NCBI GenBank assembly: GCA_921293015.1
Contig: OV121091.1
Coordinates: forward strand, 13,731,755-13,795,754
From: Phorcus lineatus
Taxonomy: Eukaryota > Mollusca > Gastropoda > Trochida > Trochidae
Direction: 5' to 3'
Length of the DNA: 64,000 bases
Made by a program: the position numbers and the translations under genes. Under the pieces are notes generated by a model. It was not told the DNA's origin and ran no database searches. It was given only the letters and a program-made list of their open reading frames with translations. The first letter of the stretch is position 1. Every line of letters starts with the position of its first letter. Shown in pieces: positions 45,952 through 60,592 of the stretch.

Positions 45952-47009
45952 GTAAGGTTTGATTGCTCCGTCTTCCAAATTCAGGGAGAATTACACTATC
46001 ACGTTCACTGGCTGGTTTGTCCACATGCAAGAGAATGAGATCTACAGAAGCTTTATCGTGCAACTAAAAAATCCAGGACTCTTACAATTCATTTCCCAGG
46101 GATTTTTAAAACACGTCACATACCATGAAACTAAACATAATGAAACCATGTGAAACGATATTCTTCTTTCTCATATGAGGTTATCAGGTACTTAAAAGTT
46201 ACATCCCGTGTTCTTATACAAGCCACATCCCGTTAACAAAATTAAATCAAGTGATAAGGATGTTTGAAACGTTGCATTTTTGATTGATAAGAATTAGAAT
46301 TTGCCTTGATTCATACATTACCTTGTAACTCAAATGATACAAAATAGTAAAATAATTTGGCAATTGACCACATGGTGTTTATGCTTGCTCTTATAACCAT
46401 GTGATAATGAATTTTGGTAAACAAATACCCCAAATCAGATTAACAGACATTTACCCTATCAATGTGTATTTGCCATTCTTTTCAAAACGGATATGATTAC
46501 AATTCAAACCCTTATACAAATATTAGTATCGTTGATAGATCGTACCATATCTTACTAAAAATACATTTGAAAAAAAATAAATGAAGATTCGAGAATAAGT
46601 ACATTTCTTATTCAGACACAATTGTGTTAATAGTCAATGTAACAGTTAAATCAAATTTCAAACATCATTATATCAAAAGTAATATGCTCATGTCAATGTT
46701 CCGTGTGTTTGCCAGTCTCTTAGAATTCGGTCTTAAAATCTAAAACTATTTCATGATTCAGGTTAAGTAGCTATAATCTAAATCTAAATCTTCCGGTTAT
46801 CTTCCCTAATACTCCCTAAAACCATAAATCAAGGGTTAATATCAAAACTTCTCATGTCCTTCTAATTATTCAGTGGGGTCATAATGTCAGAATTACAAGT
46901 CACAATGCCTCAAATCAAACCTTTAGTTATAAATCGGTCATCTTAGGTAAGCTGTCCCTTGAATTTAAAAGTCAAACCTTTTCTTATGTTCCAGGAGATA
47001 TTGGTCACG

Positions 47010-49547
47010 ATGAGAATCCTGTTTGGACTTTTGTTCGTTACGCATTTGGCACTTGGACAGATTCATTATTCCTGTGGACAATGTTCCTGTTTTCGTCGAG
47101 GATGGATGGTGTATGCGGACTGCAAAGATCGGGACCTCTCTGGTGTTCCTCCAGCTATACCTCAGGAAACGGCATGGCTTGATCTATCGGGAAACAACTT
47201 TACAGAACTTTCACAATATCAATTCTTTCAATTTCAAAACTTACGGTATCTTAATCTATCATGTAACCACATAGTGAAAGCTTACGACTCTGCATTTGCG
47301 GGTTTAGGTAATCTACATTTTCTCCGGTTGGATAACAATTTGTTGCATTATGGCAAACTCAACAAGTCAAATCTCTTCAAGCCGCTGAGGAACCTCACGT
47401 ATTTGAATATATCATCAAACAATTTCCTCCGTACATCTCCATTTCCTTACTATCCCGGTATGGCTCTTAGCTATTTGAGGAAACTTGAGGTTTTACAGAT
47501 GGATGGTCTTCCCCATAGGGAACTTGGCCTTGAATTCAGACGTTTGAAAAATCTGATAGAGCTCAATCTGTCTGGTGCTTGTTCAATTCGGTCGTTGAAT
47601 AATTATACATTTCAGCACGTCCCTCATATTCAAGTTCTCATTTTGAACGACTGTCAAATATCTAGTATATATCTTGGTTCAATCTCGCATATTTCCAATC
47701 TGACATACATCGACGTTTCCAATAACAGGGGTTTGAGGTTGGAAGGAATCAGAAACCTGACCTATGAACTTCGAAACAAGCCTTTGAGATATCTTTACAT
47801 GAACAGTGTCGTTCCTTACTACTCTGTGTGTGTAATATTGAAAGATGAATTTATCATGAACTTAAATAACACACGTTTGAGGGTTTTCAGTGCTAATGAC
47901 AACTACATCGAAAAGTTTGGTGATAATGCCCTACCTTACTTTCCAAAATCCCTTATGAATTTGTCGCTAAGAGAGAACAAATTTACTTATGGGCCATATA
48001 TCAAGGACATCCAAGGGATGACAGGTTTGGAGGAAGTAGACCTCAGCGGTATACATAGAGCTCACGAATTTCCTTCCTTTAGAAGCACTTTTCCAAAGGT
48101 TTCCAGTTTTGCTCAAAATGAAATATGGTCGGATGAATGTGATGATGATTGCTATAGCCCTTCAATTTCAAGCATCCCAAGTCCAAAGTTAACCCTGATG
48201 GATGGAGTTCATATCCCAGTTCCCCCCAACCTAAAAAACATCACATATTCCTATTCCCAACTTCCCTACCACATTGGGAATATGATAATTGGTAACAACA
48301 CTTTGGAAAAGGTTGATGTATCAAGCAACATTCTGTCCACATGGTCGGGGCCTGTAACCGGGCTCGAACACCTGAAACATCTGGACCTGTCAAACAACCT
48401 TGCCAAACACATCTACCCTCATTTCTTCCATACTTTTCCCGGACTTGAAATCCTGAACGTCTCTGATAATTTCATGGGATTTGTTTTGAACAACGACACA
48501 AACGGGACTGTTTTCATGCATCAAACAAACATGCGCATTCTTGATCTCCGATCTAACTTCATCTCACAATTGGACAAGGCCGTTTTCAAAGGTCTTGTGT
48601 CTCTTGAGACTCTGTTCCTCCAAGGGAATAACATTCATCCTGCTTTTGTCGTTGACGTTAGTGACATGGTGAATCTGACCTTTATTAATCTGAGAAATAA
48701 TCAGATTCGTTGGTTTGACAAGCACGTCATTGATGCCATCAACAAGATAGCTGATAAGCGTAATGTGTCTATAGACCTCTCTCAAAACCCGATCGCTTGC
48801 ACATGTTATAATCTTGAATTTCTCTCTTGGATAAACAATCCCAAACACAATTTACATTTTGTAAATATCCACCATTACTTCTGCATGTTCAGCAGCGGGA
48901 AAAATCAAAGTTTAGCTGATTTCCAAACGGTTTATGAGGAACTGAATAACTCTTGTAACACTTACTTTGGTCTCTCCCTTGGACTAGTTGCTGCTGTTGC
49001 TCTCGTATTCTGCATCATTATCGTCGGGATCCTGTATCGATATCGCTGGAAGCTTAGGTATGTTTATTACGCTGCTCGACTCAAATACAGCAAGTTAACC
49101 GAGAGAGCTGATGATGGCAACTTTGAATTTGATGCTTTTGTCTCCTTTGCTGAGGAAGATCGGGATTTTGTCGTCAACGATCTCTGGGAAAAGTTGGAAA
49201 ACGAGGCTGGAGTGAATTTGAATCTTCATCAACGAAATTTCAGACCGGGACGTCCAATAGCTTCGAACATTGTTGACGCTGTGAAGAACAGCCGCAAGAC
49301 GCTTGTTCTTCTGTCCAAGTATTTTCTGGATAGCTATTGGTGTGTCTATGAAGTCAACATGGCCACGATGGAAAGTTTCAATACTGGAAGAGATGTTTTG
49401 GTAGTCGTGATGCTTGAACAGATACCACCGAAAGATATTCCTCCTGAAATACAGTGTCACCTCCAGAAAGACTCATATCTGGAGTACCCAACAGAAGGGG
49501 ACAAAGATGTCTTTTGGAAGACCTTGATTGAATCCTTAAATCGATAG
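47010..49547 (+). CDS. Toll-like receptor, copy 3 (TLR3)
   Basis: 845 residues, with a predicted protein identical to TLR2 throughout, including Trp32 and Gly336, and the same domain layout and intact TIR motifs. The start is chosen as for TLR2: first ATG after the acceptor ending at 46994. I saw no nucleotide difference from TLR2 in the coding region on reading through. The identity extends kilobases on both sides, so this is either a very recent duplicate or an assembly duplication. If real, it doubles the dose of this receptor rather than adding a new specificity. Confidence 0.92.
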   Translation: MRILFGLLFVTHLALGQIHYSCGQCSCFRRGWMVYADCKDRDLSGVPPAIPQETAWLDLSGNNFTELSQYQFFQFQNLRYLNLSCNHIVKAYDSAFAGLGNLHFLRLDNNLLHYGKLNKSNLFKPLRNLTYLNISSNNFLRTSPFPYYPGMALSYLRKLEVLQMDGLPHRELGLEFRRLKNLIELNLSGACSIRSLNNYTFQHVPHIQVLILNDCQISSIYLGSISHISNLTYIDVSNNRGLRLEGIRNLTYELRNKPLRYLYMNSVVPYYSVCVILKDEFIMNLNNTRLRVFSANDNYIEKFGDNALPYFPKSLMNLSLRENKFTYGPYIKDIQGMTGLEEVDLSGIHRAHEFPSFRSTFPKVSSFAQNEIWSDECDDDCYSPSISSIPSPKLTLMDGVHIPVPPNLKNITYSYSQLPYHIGNMIIGNNTLEKVDVSSNILSTWSGPVTGLEHLKHLDLSNNLAKHIYPHFFHTFPGLEILNVSDNFMGFVLNNDTNGTVFMHQTNMRILDLRSNFISQLDKAVFKGLVSLETLFLQGNNIHPAFVVDVSDMVNLTFINLRNNQIRWFDKHVIDAINKIADKRNVSIDLSQNPIACTCYNLEFLSWINNPKHNLHFVNIHHYFCMFSSGKNQSLADFQTVYEELNNSCNTYFGLSLGLVAAVALVFCIIIVGILYRYRWKLRYVYYAARLKYSKLTERADDGNFEFDAFVSFAEEDRDFVVNDLWEKLENEAGVNLNLHQRNFRPGRPIASNIVDAVKNSRKTLVLLSKYFLDSYWCVYEVNMATMESFNTGRDVLVVVMLEQIPPKDIPPEIQCHLQKDSYLEYPTEGDKDVFWKTLIESLNR

Positions 49548-51834
49548 ATTCTTCTTACAATTATGAAGCTGGAACATAAGTCATAAACACATATTTTCGA
49601 CATATCAACCCCCTCCCCCGTCGTAAACATATACCCCTTCTACTCACAAATGTGTTCCTGTCCTATAACCGTTTCACTACTCAAATTTGCCAAGTTATAC
49701 TTGCCAAGTTATCGCACAGAGTATGTTGTTGGAGTCAAATATGTCAACATTTAGGGAAAGTTCTATTCTTTCTAGAGAATACATTTCTATACATTACATA
49801 GTCTTAATAAATGGTGTATATATTGAAAGCTTAATAATAACAACATAAATGACGTTACAATGGATACGCTGGATCTCTTATTCCTTCGATAGTTGTATAT
49901 TCATATTTGCTACTGTACATTAGTGCTGTTTAGTGGAAGTTTTGTTTTTTCATATGTGTGTATTTAACTTGTAGAAATATATCTTATTTTCTTTGTTTTT
50001 AGTAAATTCGTGTATTATTATTCATGCAAATTGAAAAGGAATAGATAAAGGACAAAATGGACTGCATTGCAACGGATCCTAATACCACTGTGGTTGAAAT
50101 TCAACTTCGTTATACAATCTCCCAAAAAGAACTAAGGGTTGAAAAAACTTATTCGTGTTTGCAGTAACTGAAATCATTATTTCTATCAAATAACTAACAT
50201 AATCGATCGAATCTTCTTACATTAACCATTCGCAAAGCCATATTGTTTTATTTGATAGACCTATCAGAATGTTTGCACTACTTAAGATCTAAATTTATCA
50301 TTGAAAATAACATTCGGAGTTAAGATTATGAATCATTGTAGCGCAAAGATATTGGAACATATTGATTGCATGAAAGCCGACATTTTGGTATCAATTACTA
50401 CAGAATAAACAAAGATGACAAACATAGAAGGAGGAAAAGTTATTTAAACACGAGATTATATTATTGTTATTTATAACAATTATTAATCATTATATTCAGA
50501 ATCTTCAACTCTGAAGGAGGGTCTAAACACTCTTCCTCGGGTAATTATCGCTATATATAGTTCTCATTTGTTGTGATTCAGGACACTGTGTGATACAATC
50601 ATTACATGCAACATCTATTCTCCAGGCCTCGAATGTGAAGTAATACTTCAATGCACGATGTAAGGGAGATAACCCAAGTGTATTCTTATTCAAATAATTC
50701 TGGTACATGTACATGACCCAGCAAATATATTTGACAAATATAGATTTGTGAATAACCAATATTTATAAGAATACACTATTTATCATACAAAGCTGTTCGC
50801 TGCTTAAACCATGTAGATTGCTTGTGCCCTTGACCTAAGATCCATAATACTAACATAGAAAATTCAATTTATAGGTTATGTAGCTCATCGGACTGCATAC
50901 AATATTAGAGGCCACCGGTTCACCGTTTGTGGGGCAACAGGGTCAACAAATCTCGAAATGTCTACAAAAAACCCAAACTATGTTTTTTTCTCCCTGACAT
51001 CAAGTCTTTTTAGACTGTATTTTATTTTAATGTTAAGAGCGTGACCTTTCAAGCACATTAAATCTTCTTGATAAGCAACGATTTGAAGGTTTATGTACCA
51101 AGGATCTTGTCATCTTCATTTACATCTTAGATGTTATTTTCTTTAATTGGCCAGTTCAACTCAAGTTTTAATGTAAGTCGAGATCTAAAGCTTTGAAAAG
51201 TAACATTTATCGATTGGTCTTATGATAAAAGGTACACAAACCAAACGATGATTTTTTACCACTTTAACTATAAGTACAAGACTCCAAAGATATCACTTGC
51301 ACCTTGCCAAATTGGAAATACGCATATGACATATCAAAAACGAAATGTAACGTTTCAGAAACTAAGAAAAATGGAAAGAGTTGTGGTCACAAGACACATC
51401 CTGGTACACAATAGCCTGAAGACAAGGGCTATGGCTTCTGGTTTAAAAAAGGAACAAACATAACAACATATCATATTTTAATAAGCAACAAGATCATAGA
51501 AATGAATAGGCAGGGGCATTAAAAGATAAAAGAAGCAATACAAGACCAAACGACAAAAGTTGTTGTCCAAATATCTTGGATTCCTATTGATAAACTTTCT
51601 TTGCTTATCATATAATGCACAAGTGACATTAAAAAAACAAGACAACAAAAAATCTTTGGATTCATTAATATTTTGAAGTTTTGCCGCTTGATGAACAAAA
51701 TGGAAACTATGAGTGAACAACGCGGAATAAGACTGAGTTTTCTCCTTTATCATGGATAATTTTGTGACGTCATCACAAATCTCTTTTTGTAAGTCGTAGA
51801 TGTTCCATAGAAAATGACATCAAAACGATTCCGA
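49548..51834. other. 3' flank of TLR3
   Basis: Matches the TLR2 flank, including the 33-bp deletion of the distal AATAAA (about 49986). Proximal AATAAA is at 49806-49811. Confidence 0.55.
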
Positions 51835-51974
51835 AGTTCTGTATGAAAAAAGGTAAGCATTAGCTGTTTTCATTGCATATTCGGCTTCGAAATTATATGT
51901 GTTCTATGTCATGTTCATGTATGTGGAGTGATGAATTTTTTGCCTAACGTGCATTAAAAAAGTGATCATATGAC

Positions 51975-52533
51975 TATGTCCAGAAATAGGCGTAGTAACC
52001 TTACTAAATTACGTTGCGGTGTTTTACCCCTTCATATAGAGACAGGACGATATTGTAAACCCCCCACACCCCTAAATCATAGATTGTGCCCGTTTTGTGA
52101 TGCTTTTGAGTCTGAAGCACATTTTCTTTGTAACTGTGACTTTTACCATGATCTTAAAAGTACCCTTCTAAATAGTATTAGTTTTAACTCCGACGAAAGT
52201 GATTACCTGAAATTTAATGTACTTATGAATACAACTGAAACCAAAGCTTTTAAACTTTTAGCTGACACTATCAATAGTATGTTCCGCCGGAGACAATTTC
52301 ATTCTTGACATATTTTACCTCTGTGTTATTTATATATATATTTATTTATCTTATTTTATCCTATTATCTATTAACATAATCAATGTTGTATATATATATC
52401 AGTCTTAATAGTGTCTCGTAAGCCAAAAATATGGCTGGGTGATATGTTATATTTTATGCTATTACATTTGACATTTTAACTGTAACATATCATGTGACAC
52501 TTTAATAAAATAATACTGTCTGTCTGTCTGTCT
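51975..52533 (+). mobile_element. 5'-truncated LINE with (CTGT)n tail, unit 4
   Basis: Same insertion as in units 2 and 3. Confidence 0.75.
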
Positions 52534-52600
52534 AATATGCTTGAAATGCAAGCCTAGTGAAGAGAAACTCAAGATCAATCACATTGTACCATGTCTTTAA

Positions 52601-53069
52601 AGAGCCACTCCGTGATTTTCATAACATATTATTTACCTTTGATACGAACCTAAATGTCATATGTGGTGATATACAATCAAAACATCTTAACTTTTTGTGT
52701 CCAAAAGACATATATATGACAAATACTGGTTTTCCATTAAAATCTTAAATCAGCCTTATAAATGCACACAGGTGTAGATATCATGTCCAAAATACATTGA
52801 TACTAGTTATATAACCTAATAAACACTATCAACTCCTAACTGCCCTCCTGACTGTTTTAGATAAGTCTCCAAAATTACATTTGACTATTTGACGCGCGCC
52901 ACTGTCCAGTTTTAGATCATAACTGCGACGTTCTACCTCCATATTGTCATTGTAAAAAAACAATAAGCTTTAAAATGTATACTTTTGGTAACAGTCGATA
53001 CTTCACGATGAAATGACACCATTGATTAATTTTGGCATATAGGACTCCAACAACTCACGGAGTGGCTCT
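52601..53069 (-). mobile_element. TTAA MITE, family A, copy 6 (unit 4)
   Basis: Orthologous to the copies at 26058 and 39018. Confidence 0.85.
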
Positions 53070-54726
53070 TTAAAGAGACTGGCAGGTCCAACCGACCTTT
53101 TGACCCGAAGTCGAACGCGCTAACCACTGCGGGGTCCTAGGGTTGATTATGTAATCAGCAACGGAACAATCAGCCCTGACAATGTGGCAGTATCAACCTT
53201 TTTTTTAAAGAGATTTCACAAAGGTGTAAGGACATACAATTTCAAGATTGGCAAAATTGGGTTTCAGGATCATCGGATCTAAAACATTACAGTGGTTTCA
53301 AATCGGCTTTGAAAGTCGAAAAATATATTCTCAAATTGTTTTCAGAGAATTACTTGTTGAGAATGTTTTGTAAATTTCGAAAATTCCATAAAATGAAAGT
53401 AGATCACTCAGGTGTCAAAGTTACGATAACCCAACTGCGTTGATATCTACAAAGTGTGTTCTCATTTGTATTGAAAATGAAGTTGACACATTTCACGCCG
53501 CCATCGTAGCATGAGTATTACTGATATGACCTACATACTCACTCACTGCGACGCTCAACAACTGCAAAGAAAAATTTCAATAAACGAAAGGGGAAACAGG
53601 TTCTTTTGACATTTCGATTGATATTTATTGAAAAATATACATAAAATTAAATCGAAAATGGGTTATTTGTATGAAATGAAATCGAAAGTAGGTTTCTTTA
53701 AGAATGTATTCATTATCTTGAGAAAAATCTTTCCACGATTTTTACTGCAATGAATGATTTCGACTTTACACCTATAATAATTGAGTTACCTCGTGCACAT
53801 ATTTGCGTCGTAGTCACTTGCAATATACAGAAAAAAAATCAATATGAAAAACGCCTCAAGGACAAATGCTTTGAAAGGCTGATCATAGATTATTCTAAAC
53901 ATTGGTTTTCCAGCTACCTGGCGAAGAAATACCCCGAAAGGTAATTTACTTCCTTGAAGGTAAATACGTACGTGTCATTATCATTACACAAGGACATGGC
54001 TGCGTGAGAAGATGATACAAGGTTAGTGCTCAGACTTTCATATAAGTTATTTATTAGCTTAAACCTCTTGTTGAAAATGCAAGAACGTGATTTTGAATTT
54101 TATAACTGTATTATGCATCGTCATACCACCTTTCAAGATGCAGTCTGCTTAATTCAAACTCTTGAGGTTTACCGTAGAGTAATATTCAAGTGATCACATG
54201 AATTTATGCCTTTTCATAGTGTGGTCTTTTGGGTGCAGGCGATCTAAAACTTACTGACTTTCTCTCCCTATGCATTTCATTTCGTCTTTTCCCTCATCCT
54301 TACGCATGTCACGCATGTCACGATTGTCAAAGTGGAACATGTGCGTTTGTTGTTTTTTTGAAAATGGACAAATGTGAAGGGAGGTCGCATCTGGAACGAG
54401 GCTTTTTACCTCGATCTGGGCACTTCCGTCTTGAGATGACGCCATAAAAACTCGCCTTTCACTAATTGAAGTAACGTATCTGTAATTAAAAAGGTGACAT
54501 ATACGTGGTTCCACTGGTGAATTGGAGTTAGGACATTTATGAATACGTCAGGAGGGATATTTACCGATGTCACTTTATGAGTATGTTTATAACATCATAT
54601 ATATCGGAGCTTGATATGCCTACGTGAAATGCCTTGTTCTATGTTGTATATGGCCTGTATCATTGTCTCCCGTGCTTGTGGTTTTTCCCCAACTATCTGT
54701 TGAAAACCAACACCAGGTTTCCTTAA

Positions 54727-55434
54727 GGATGTTCGCTCCTCAGTAACAGTGACAAAACTCAAAAAACATTAAATCATAATGTTCTTATATAATAAACCAA
54801 AATGAAGCGGCAATTTCTCAATTTTGATGATTTCTGATTAAATATTCATCAAAATTAAGAAACGTAGTATTTTTCATTTTGAAATAATTCACAATTCTGC
54901 TGACTCAGCAATTCTAATTGTAACTATCATTTGAGCAAGTTCTATTGTCTGTTTTTCTTAGAAAATAGATGTTGTTGAAAGAATATGATTTGTATGTATT
55001 TGTTCAGGTATAATTTTTAGATAATGTGTGGGAGAAAGCATGTTTTTAGTAAAAAATAGCTTAAATATTGATAATTTTATTGAAATGTTTGAATACATGT
55101 TGTGCCGTAGCGGCTAAAAACCCACACTACCATATATATTTTATACTATTTTCTGGAAGAAAATTATGTTAACTCAAACCTGTTTTCATATTAAAAAAAG
55201 TTTAATACAGGAACTAATTTAAATTTAACATTTTTCAAAAAAGGTCATCATTTCCCCATTGACTCCCATGTTAAATCTCTGACTGACATAGGGATCTTTG
55301 TCATACAATATCTCGAAAAAAACCACACTAACCCCCATTTTTTTGGGTTGATATTTCGAGCAAATACACTAAACTTTTGAAAAAAACAAGTTAGAAAAAA
55401 AGTTTAATACTTTAAATTTGAGGAGCGAACATCC
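54727..55434 (+). mobile_element. TTAA MITE, family B, 708 bp (unit 4)
   Basis: Same insertion as 41144-41851, with TTAA at 54723-54726 and 55435-55438. Shared with unit 3 only. Confidence 0.88.
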
Positions 55435-55743
55435 TTAAGTAAAATATGAGCCAAGATGAGTTGTCTGCAAATATGTTTGGCCCTTCGTGACTTCACTTGA
55501 CGCTTGGTGTAAACATATTTATTCAGAGAAAAACTGATGGGATTGGCAAACAAGCAAAATCTTTGCTTATATAAATGCCTCTCCCGACAATATACAAATA
55601 TAAACTTTCATAAAATGATGACGTTCACAAAACATTTAAGAACAGATCAGATATGCATGTACATTTGCAGGCTTACATACTATGATTTAAAGATAATTTT
55701 TTTTAAATTTCGCAAGGCAATTGAAGAAGGTAATGTAAGTTGG

Positions 55744-56748
55744 TTAAGACAAATCTGAAAATCTTTTAGAGGAAACTATGAAATTATGGACAGATTTAAA
55801 AAATTTGTTATTATGTTGATCAGTAGAGCCAGAGTTGCCGTAAAGGATAGATGGTAGATTATAACCTTTTTGAAAAAAGTATGTGTTTAGTCTTAATTCG
55901 TGGTAAGTGGGACAAATTAGGAAGAAGTGGAGTGCATCCTCAAAGTGATGACCGCAGTTGCAGTTAGGGGTATCGGATATAAATCTGATGAATTTATCAC
56001 CGTTTAAGTCACTGCAGCCAAGCCGAAGACGGGAGTGAATTATCTGGCAGAATCTTGACCCATGAAATAAATTAAAATGAATCGGGTTGCTATTGGTGTC
56101 TTTTAATTTCCTTTTGAATTCTGCAAGTGAGCTGAAGTTGACCAGGTCCGGGGGGAGGGAATTCCAGATATTGACCGTGTCTGGTAGAAACGATTTAGAG
56201 TAATTACTTGTGTTGCATTTTATGCTTTGAAGGTCGGAATAGTTTCTTAAATTGTACCGACTTGCGTCGGACACAGTGTCAGGTATTAGGTTTGATAAAT
56301 ATTCAGGTACTAGTTTATTAACCATCTTATAAAAGACATACAGTTTCTGGCGATGTCTACGCTTCTCTAATGAAGTAATGTTAGTTTCTGAGTATAACTT
56401 TTCATGACTTGTGCCGCGAACGGCACCACAAATAGTTCTAATTGCGTCCAGATTAAGTTTTTCTAGAAGTACAGATTGCTCTTTTGTACAATTATCCAGG
56501 ATGTGGCATGAATAATCGAAAACTGGTAATATAAATGATTTATACATGGTCTGAAGGGTTTTACGATTAAGGCGGTATTTAAAACTTCTAAGGCAATTTA
56601 TCATTGGACTTACCTTTTTGATAATACTATCAATATGGTTATGCCACATGCAATCCTGTTGTAGAATTAATCCTAGATGTCTATGAGATGAAACGTCCTT
56701 TATAGGTGTATTATTCATAGATAAGACTTGGCGCTTATTGATCAGCAT
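55744..56748 (-). mobile_element. LINE reverse-transcriptase C-terminal fragment, unit 4
   Basis: Same as 42161-43165, with an identical predicted 334-residue remnant. Confidence 0.75.
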
Positions 56749-57393
56749 GCCACAATACAGGTATCCTTCTCTGGAAGTTAGAAAAATGGGTCTCTGTAAA
56801 TTAGATGTGTAGAAATCTTCCTATGGAACAATATATGTATAGAAACCTACTATAACAGCCATTGGGTCTTTGTGAAATAGATGTATTGAAATCTTCCTGT
56901 GGAACAATAGATGTCTAGAAACCAAATGTAACTGCCCTCTTAAGAAATATTCAACGAAACCAATCTCCACTTCAATATGACTCAACGATGTTTTTTACCA
57001 TGAGAAATAGCATGTTCTACCAGAATGCACATGTCATGTCAAGTGGGATTAGTTTATGCGTACCGGTTTGGATCACTAGTTTCGGTGCAGTAATTTTAGC
57101 CGTCGTGAAATGAAAGTGAAACCCACTCTCAACCGATCTTAGACTTTCACAATCATCACGTTTGACTACGTCGAAATAGATGTAATTCACCTTTTTCATC
57201 CAAACCCGACTCACCTATTCTCGAATTCCAATCTGCCCCCATCTTCCCTCGCCGATACCAAACGGACCTCAAATTTACCCACCTTAGAGCGATCATTCAC
57301 TCATATGTTAAATAACTTTAAATCATCCTTTTACCTTTTACTCGCAGAACTTAACCTTACCTTTACCTAAATTGCATTAACTTTATCAATTTT

Positions 57394-58169
57394 CCTCACC
57401 TCGTCTCGCTTCTCACTTCGCTTCAATTTACTTCACCTTGCCTCACCTCACTTCTTATATCACTTCAACTGTCACTCTCCTCACTTCGCCTTTACTCATC
57501 ACAACTCACCTCACTTCACCTCTACTTATCACTACTCACCTCACCGTCACTTACCTCACTTCTCACCTATACTCGTCACCACTCCCCTCACTTCGCATCT
57601 CACTTCTACTCATCACTACTCACCTCACTTCGCCTCTCACCTCAACGCCACTCACCTCACTTCACCTCACCGATATAATCCTTTCACCTTTTACTCGCAG
57701 AACTTAAATTACATTACCTTTATCAATTCTCCTCACCTCGTCTCGCTTGTCACCTCGCTTCAAGTTACTTTACTTTGACTCACCTCACTCACCTTATTTC
57801 ACCTCTCACCTCTACTCATCACCTCTCACCTCACTTCGCCTCTCACCTCACCTCTGCTCATCACCACTCACCTCACGTCTCACCTCTACTCACCGCCACT
57901 TACCTCACTTCGCCTCTCACCTCACCGCCACTCACCTCACCTCTCACCTCTACTCATCACCACTCACCTCACTTCGCATCTCACCTCTTCTCATCACCAC
58001 TCACCTCACTTCGCCTCTCACCTCACCGCCACTCACCTCTACTCCATTCACCTTATTTCACCTTTCTTCACCTTAACACCACTCACCTCACTTCACCTCA
58101 CCGTAACCGTCTCACAATGAACTTCACCTCAAATCACCGCACTTTACTTGAGCTTACCTCACTTTCATG
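57394..58169. repeat. CTCACC-type minisatellite (unit 4)
   Basis: Identical in layout to the unit 3 block. Confidence 0.9.
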
Positions 58170-59430
58170 AATCCCATTTAATTTTCCCAACATACAATCA
58201 TGACTTCAATTAACGTGATCTGTTTGAGACAATATTAGCTGTTGGTAGTTAGTATTTAAGGTGGATAACGCTAACGTGATTTGGAGGACTTTGTAATGTT
58301 TTAAATGATAACACTATTGGCACCTGACTAAAAAAGATATAAGAATAGGCTTGCTTCGAAAAGGTCAATGGAGAACTAAGATTTGTTTTTCACAAATCTG
58401 ATGTGCCTATTATTCGTCCTCATCCCAATAACTTAAAAAAGACATAAAATTTTACATCATTGAAGAGATTATAAGAATCCGTGTATCGCGGATACAAATA
58501 CGCTGGCGAAGCAGGATACATATTTGATAAAACTTGTTCACACCATAATAGTTCAGAGATACTTTATTTATTACTGATGAATACACGATGTATCCTGAAA
58601 AACATTTTGGAATTTTCCTCTTAATTTTCATTTTATCATTACACAACGTAGGTTTTGTATTTGGTAAACATAATGTAGTAGGTACTAAGTGGACCTAATG
58701 ATTCCTGGCTACGATACCTACATGCTGTGGTATGAACTATCATCAATCGGACCTTTGATCAACCTCGGACATCCAGGGCTAAATCATTGCCCCAATGCTC
58801 TTCACAATCGCCCTTAGGACTTTTCCTTTGGAAAATCTACAGCTTATATCATTCGCCCTTGATTTGTTTAATGCAATGAACAGCTACGTTGATTGGACAA
58901 GAGCGCCTCTCAGAAGACTTGTTACAAAACACTTTCCGTTGAGAAAATGGCTCTTTGCTTTAAGCTTATAATTTCGTGTTTTATCCTGAGTAGGAAATGT
59001 TACCTTAAAAAATTTCAAATTGAAATTATTGAGTATGAACTAAAATGGGCTGTTATCTCAGCTTTAAAAAACACATATTTTCACATTTCGTATCAAGCTA
59101 TTTCAATGGGTCATTATTTCATAACGAGATTTAAGGGCGAGTAAATCGAGAATTACTTTTGCTGATGAAAGTCCGAGGGATGATTGTGAACGTAACATTA
59201 CGCCATTGAAAGTTAAATTGTAACTTTAATTACATACTGAACTCTTGTTAAGATGACCTTGTCAAGAGGATGTGAGATTCTGAGGTTGTAAAGAAATAAG
59301 TCAAATTTCTATAAGGATCGTTTAACCTTGTACATGTATGTATCGATGCTATGCACAAGTATCATTTATGTATCTTTTGAAAAAAAAAATTGTTCGAAAT
59401 TTCAACCTGTAATTAATTTCAGCTAAAGAG

Positions 59431-59534
59431 GCTGGTCAGTTGATATCATCCCGTCGCTGGTAATACGGAAACGGATAGTACAGATTTCCCTGCTGAAAAG
59501 TTCCAGTGGTGATCGAGGAAAGAGCTGTTTACAG
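59431..59534 (+). other. Candidate non-coding 5' leader exon of TLR4
   Basis: Identical to the TLR2 and TLR3 leaders; donor after 59534, acceptor ending at 60577. Confidence 0.45.
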
Positions 59535-60592
59535 GTAAGGTTTGATTGCTCCGTCTTCCAAATTCAGGGAGAATTACACTATCACGTTCACTGGCTGGTT
59601 TGTCCACATGCAAGAGAATGAGATCTACAGAAGCTTTATCGTGCAACTAAAAAATCCAGGACTCTTACAATTCATTTCCCAGGGATTTTTAAAACACGTC
59701 ACATACCATGAAACTAAACATAATGAAACCATGTGAAACGATATTCTTCTTTCTCATATGAGGTTATCAGGTACTTAAAAGTTACATCCCGTGTTCTTAT
59801 ACAAGCCACATCCCGTTAACAAAATTAAATCAAGTGATAAGGATGTTTGAAACGTTGCATTTTTGATTGATAAGAATTAGAATTTGCCTTGATTCATACA
59901 TTACCTTGTAACTCAAATGATACAAAATAGTAAAATAATTTGGCAATTGACCACATGGTGTTTATGCTTGCTCTTATAACCATGTGATAATGAATTTTGG
60001 TAAACAAATACCCCAAATCAGATTAACAGACATTTACCCTATCAATGTGTATTTGCCATTCTTTTCAAAACGGATATGATTACAATTCAAACCCTTATAC
60101 AAATATTAGTATCGTTGATAGATCGTACCATATCTTACTAAAAATACATTTGAAAAAAAATAAATGAAGATTCGAGAATAAGTACATTTCTTATTCAGAC
60201 ACAATTGTGTTAATAGTCAATGTAACAGTTAAATCAAATTTCAAACATCATTATATCAAAAGTAATATGCTCATGTCAATGTTCCGTGTGTTTGCCAGTC
60301 TCTTAGAATTCGGTCTTAAAATCTAAAACTATTTCATGATTCAGGTTAAGTAGCTATAATCTAAATCTAAATCTTCCGGTTATCTTCCCTAATACTCCCT
60401 AAAACCATAAATCAAGGGTTAATATCAAAACTTCTCATGTCCTTCTAATTATTCAGTGGGGTCATAATGTCAGAATTACAAGTCACAATGCCTCAAATCA
60501 AACCTTTAGTTATAAATCGGTCATCTTAGGTAAGCTGTCCCTTGAATTTAAAAGTCAAACCTTTTCTTATGTTCCAGGAGATATTGGTCACG

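Larger units (their letters stand above)
38252..51834 (+). repeat. Segmental tandem repeat unit 3 (contains TLR3)
   Basis: A unit of exactly 13,583 bp. It carries both LINE insertions and the 708-bp TTAA MITE. It is near-identical to unit 4 up to TLR4, and its second half is near-identical to the second half of unit 2. Confidence 0.9.
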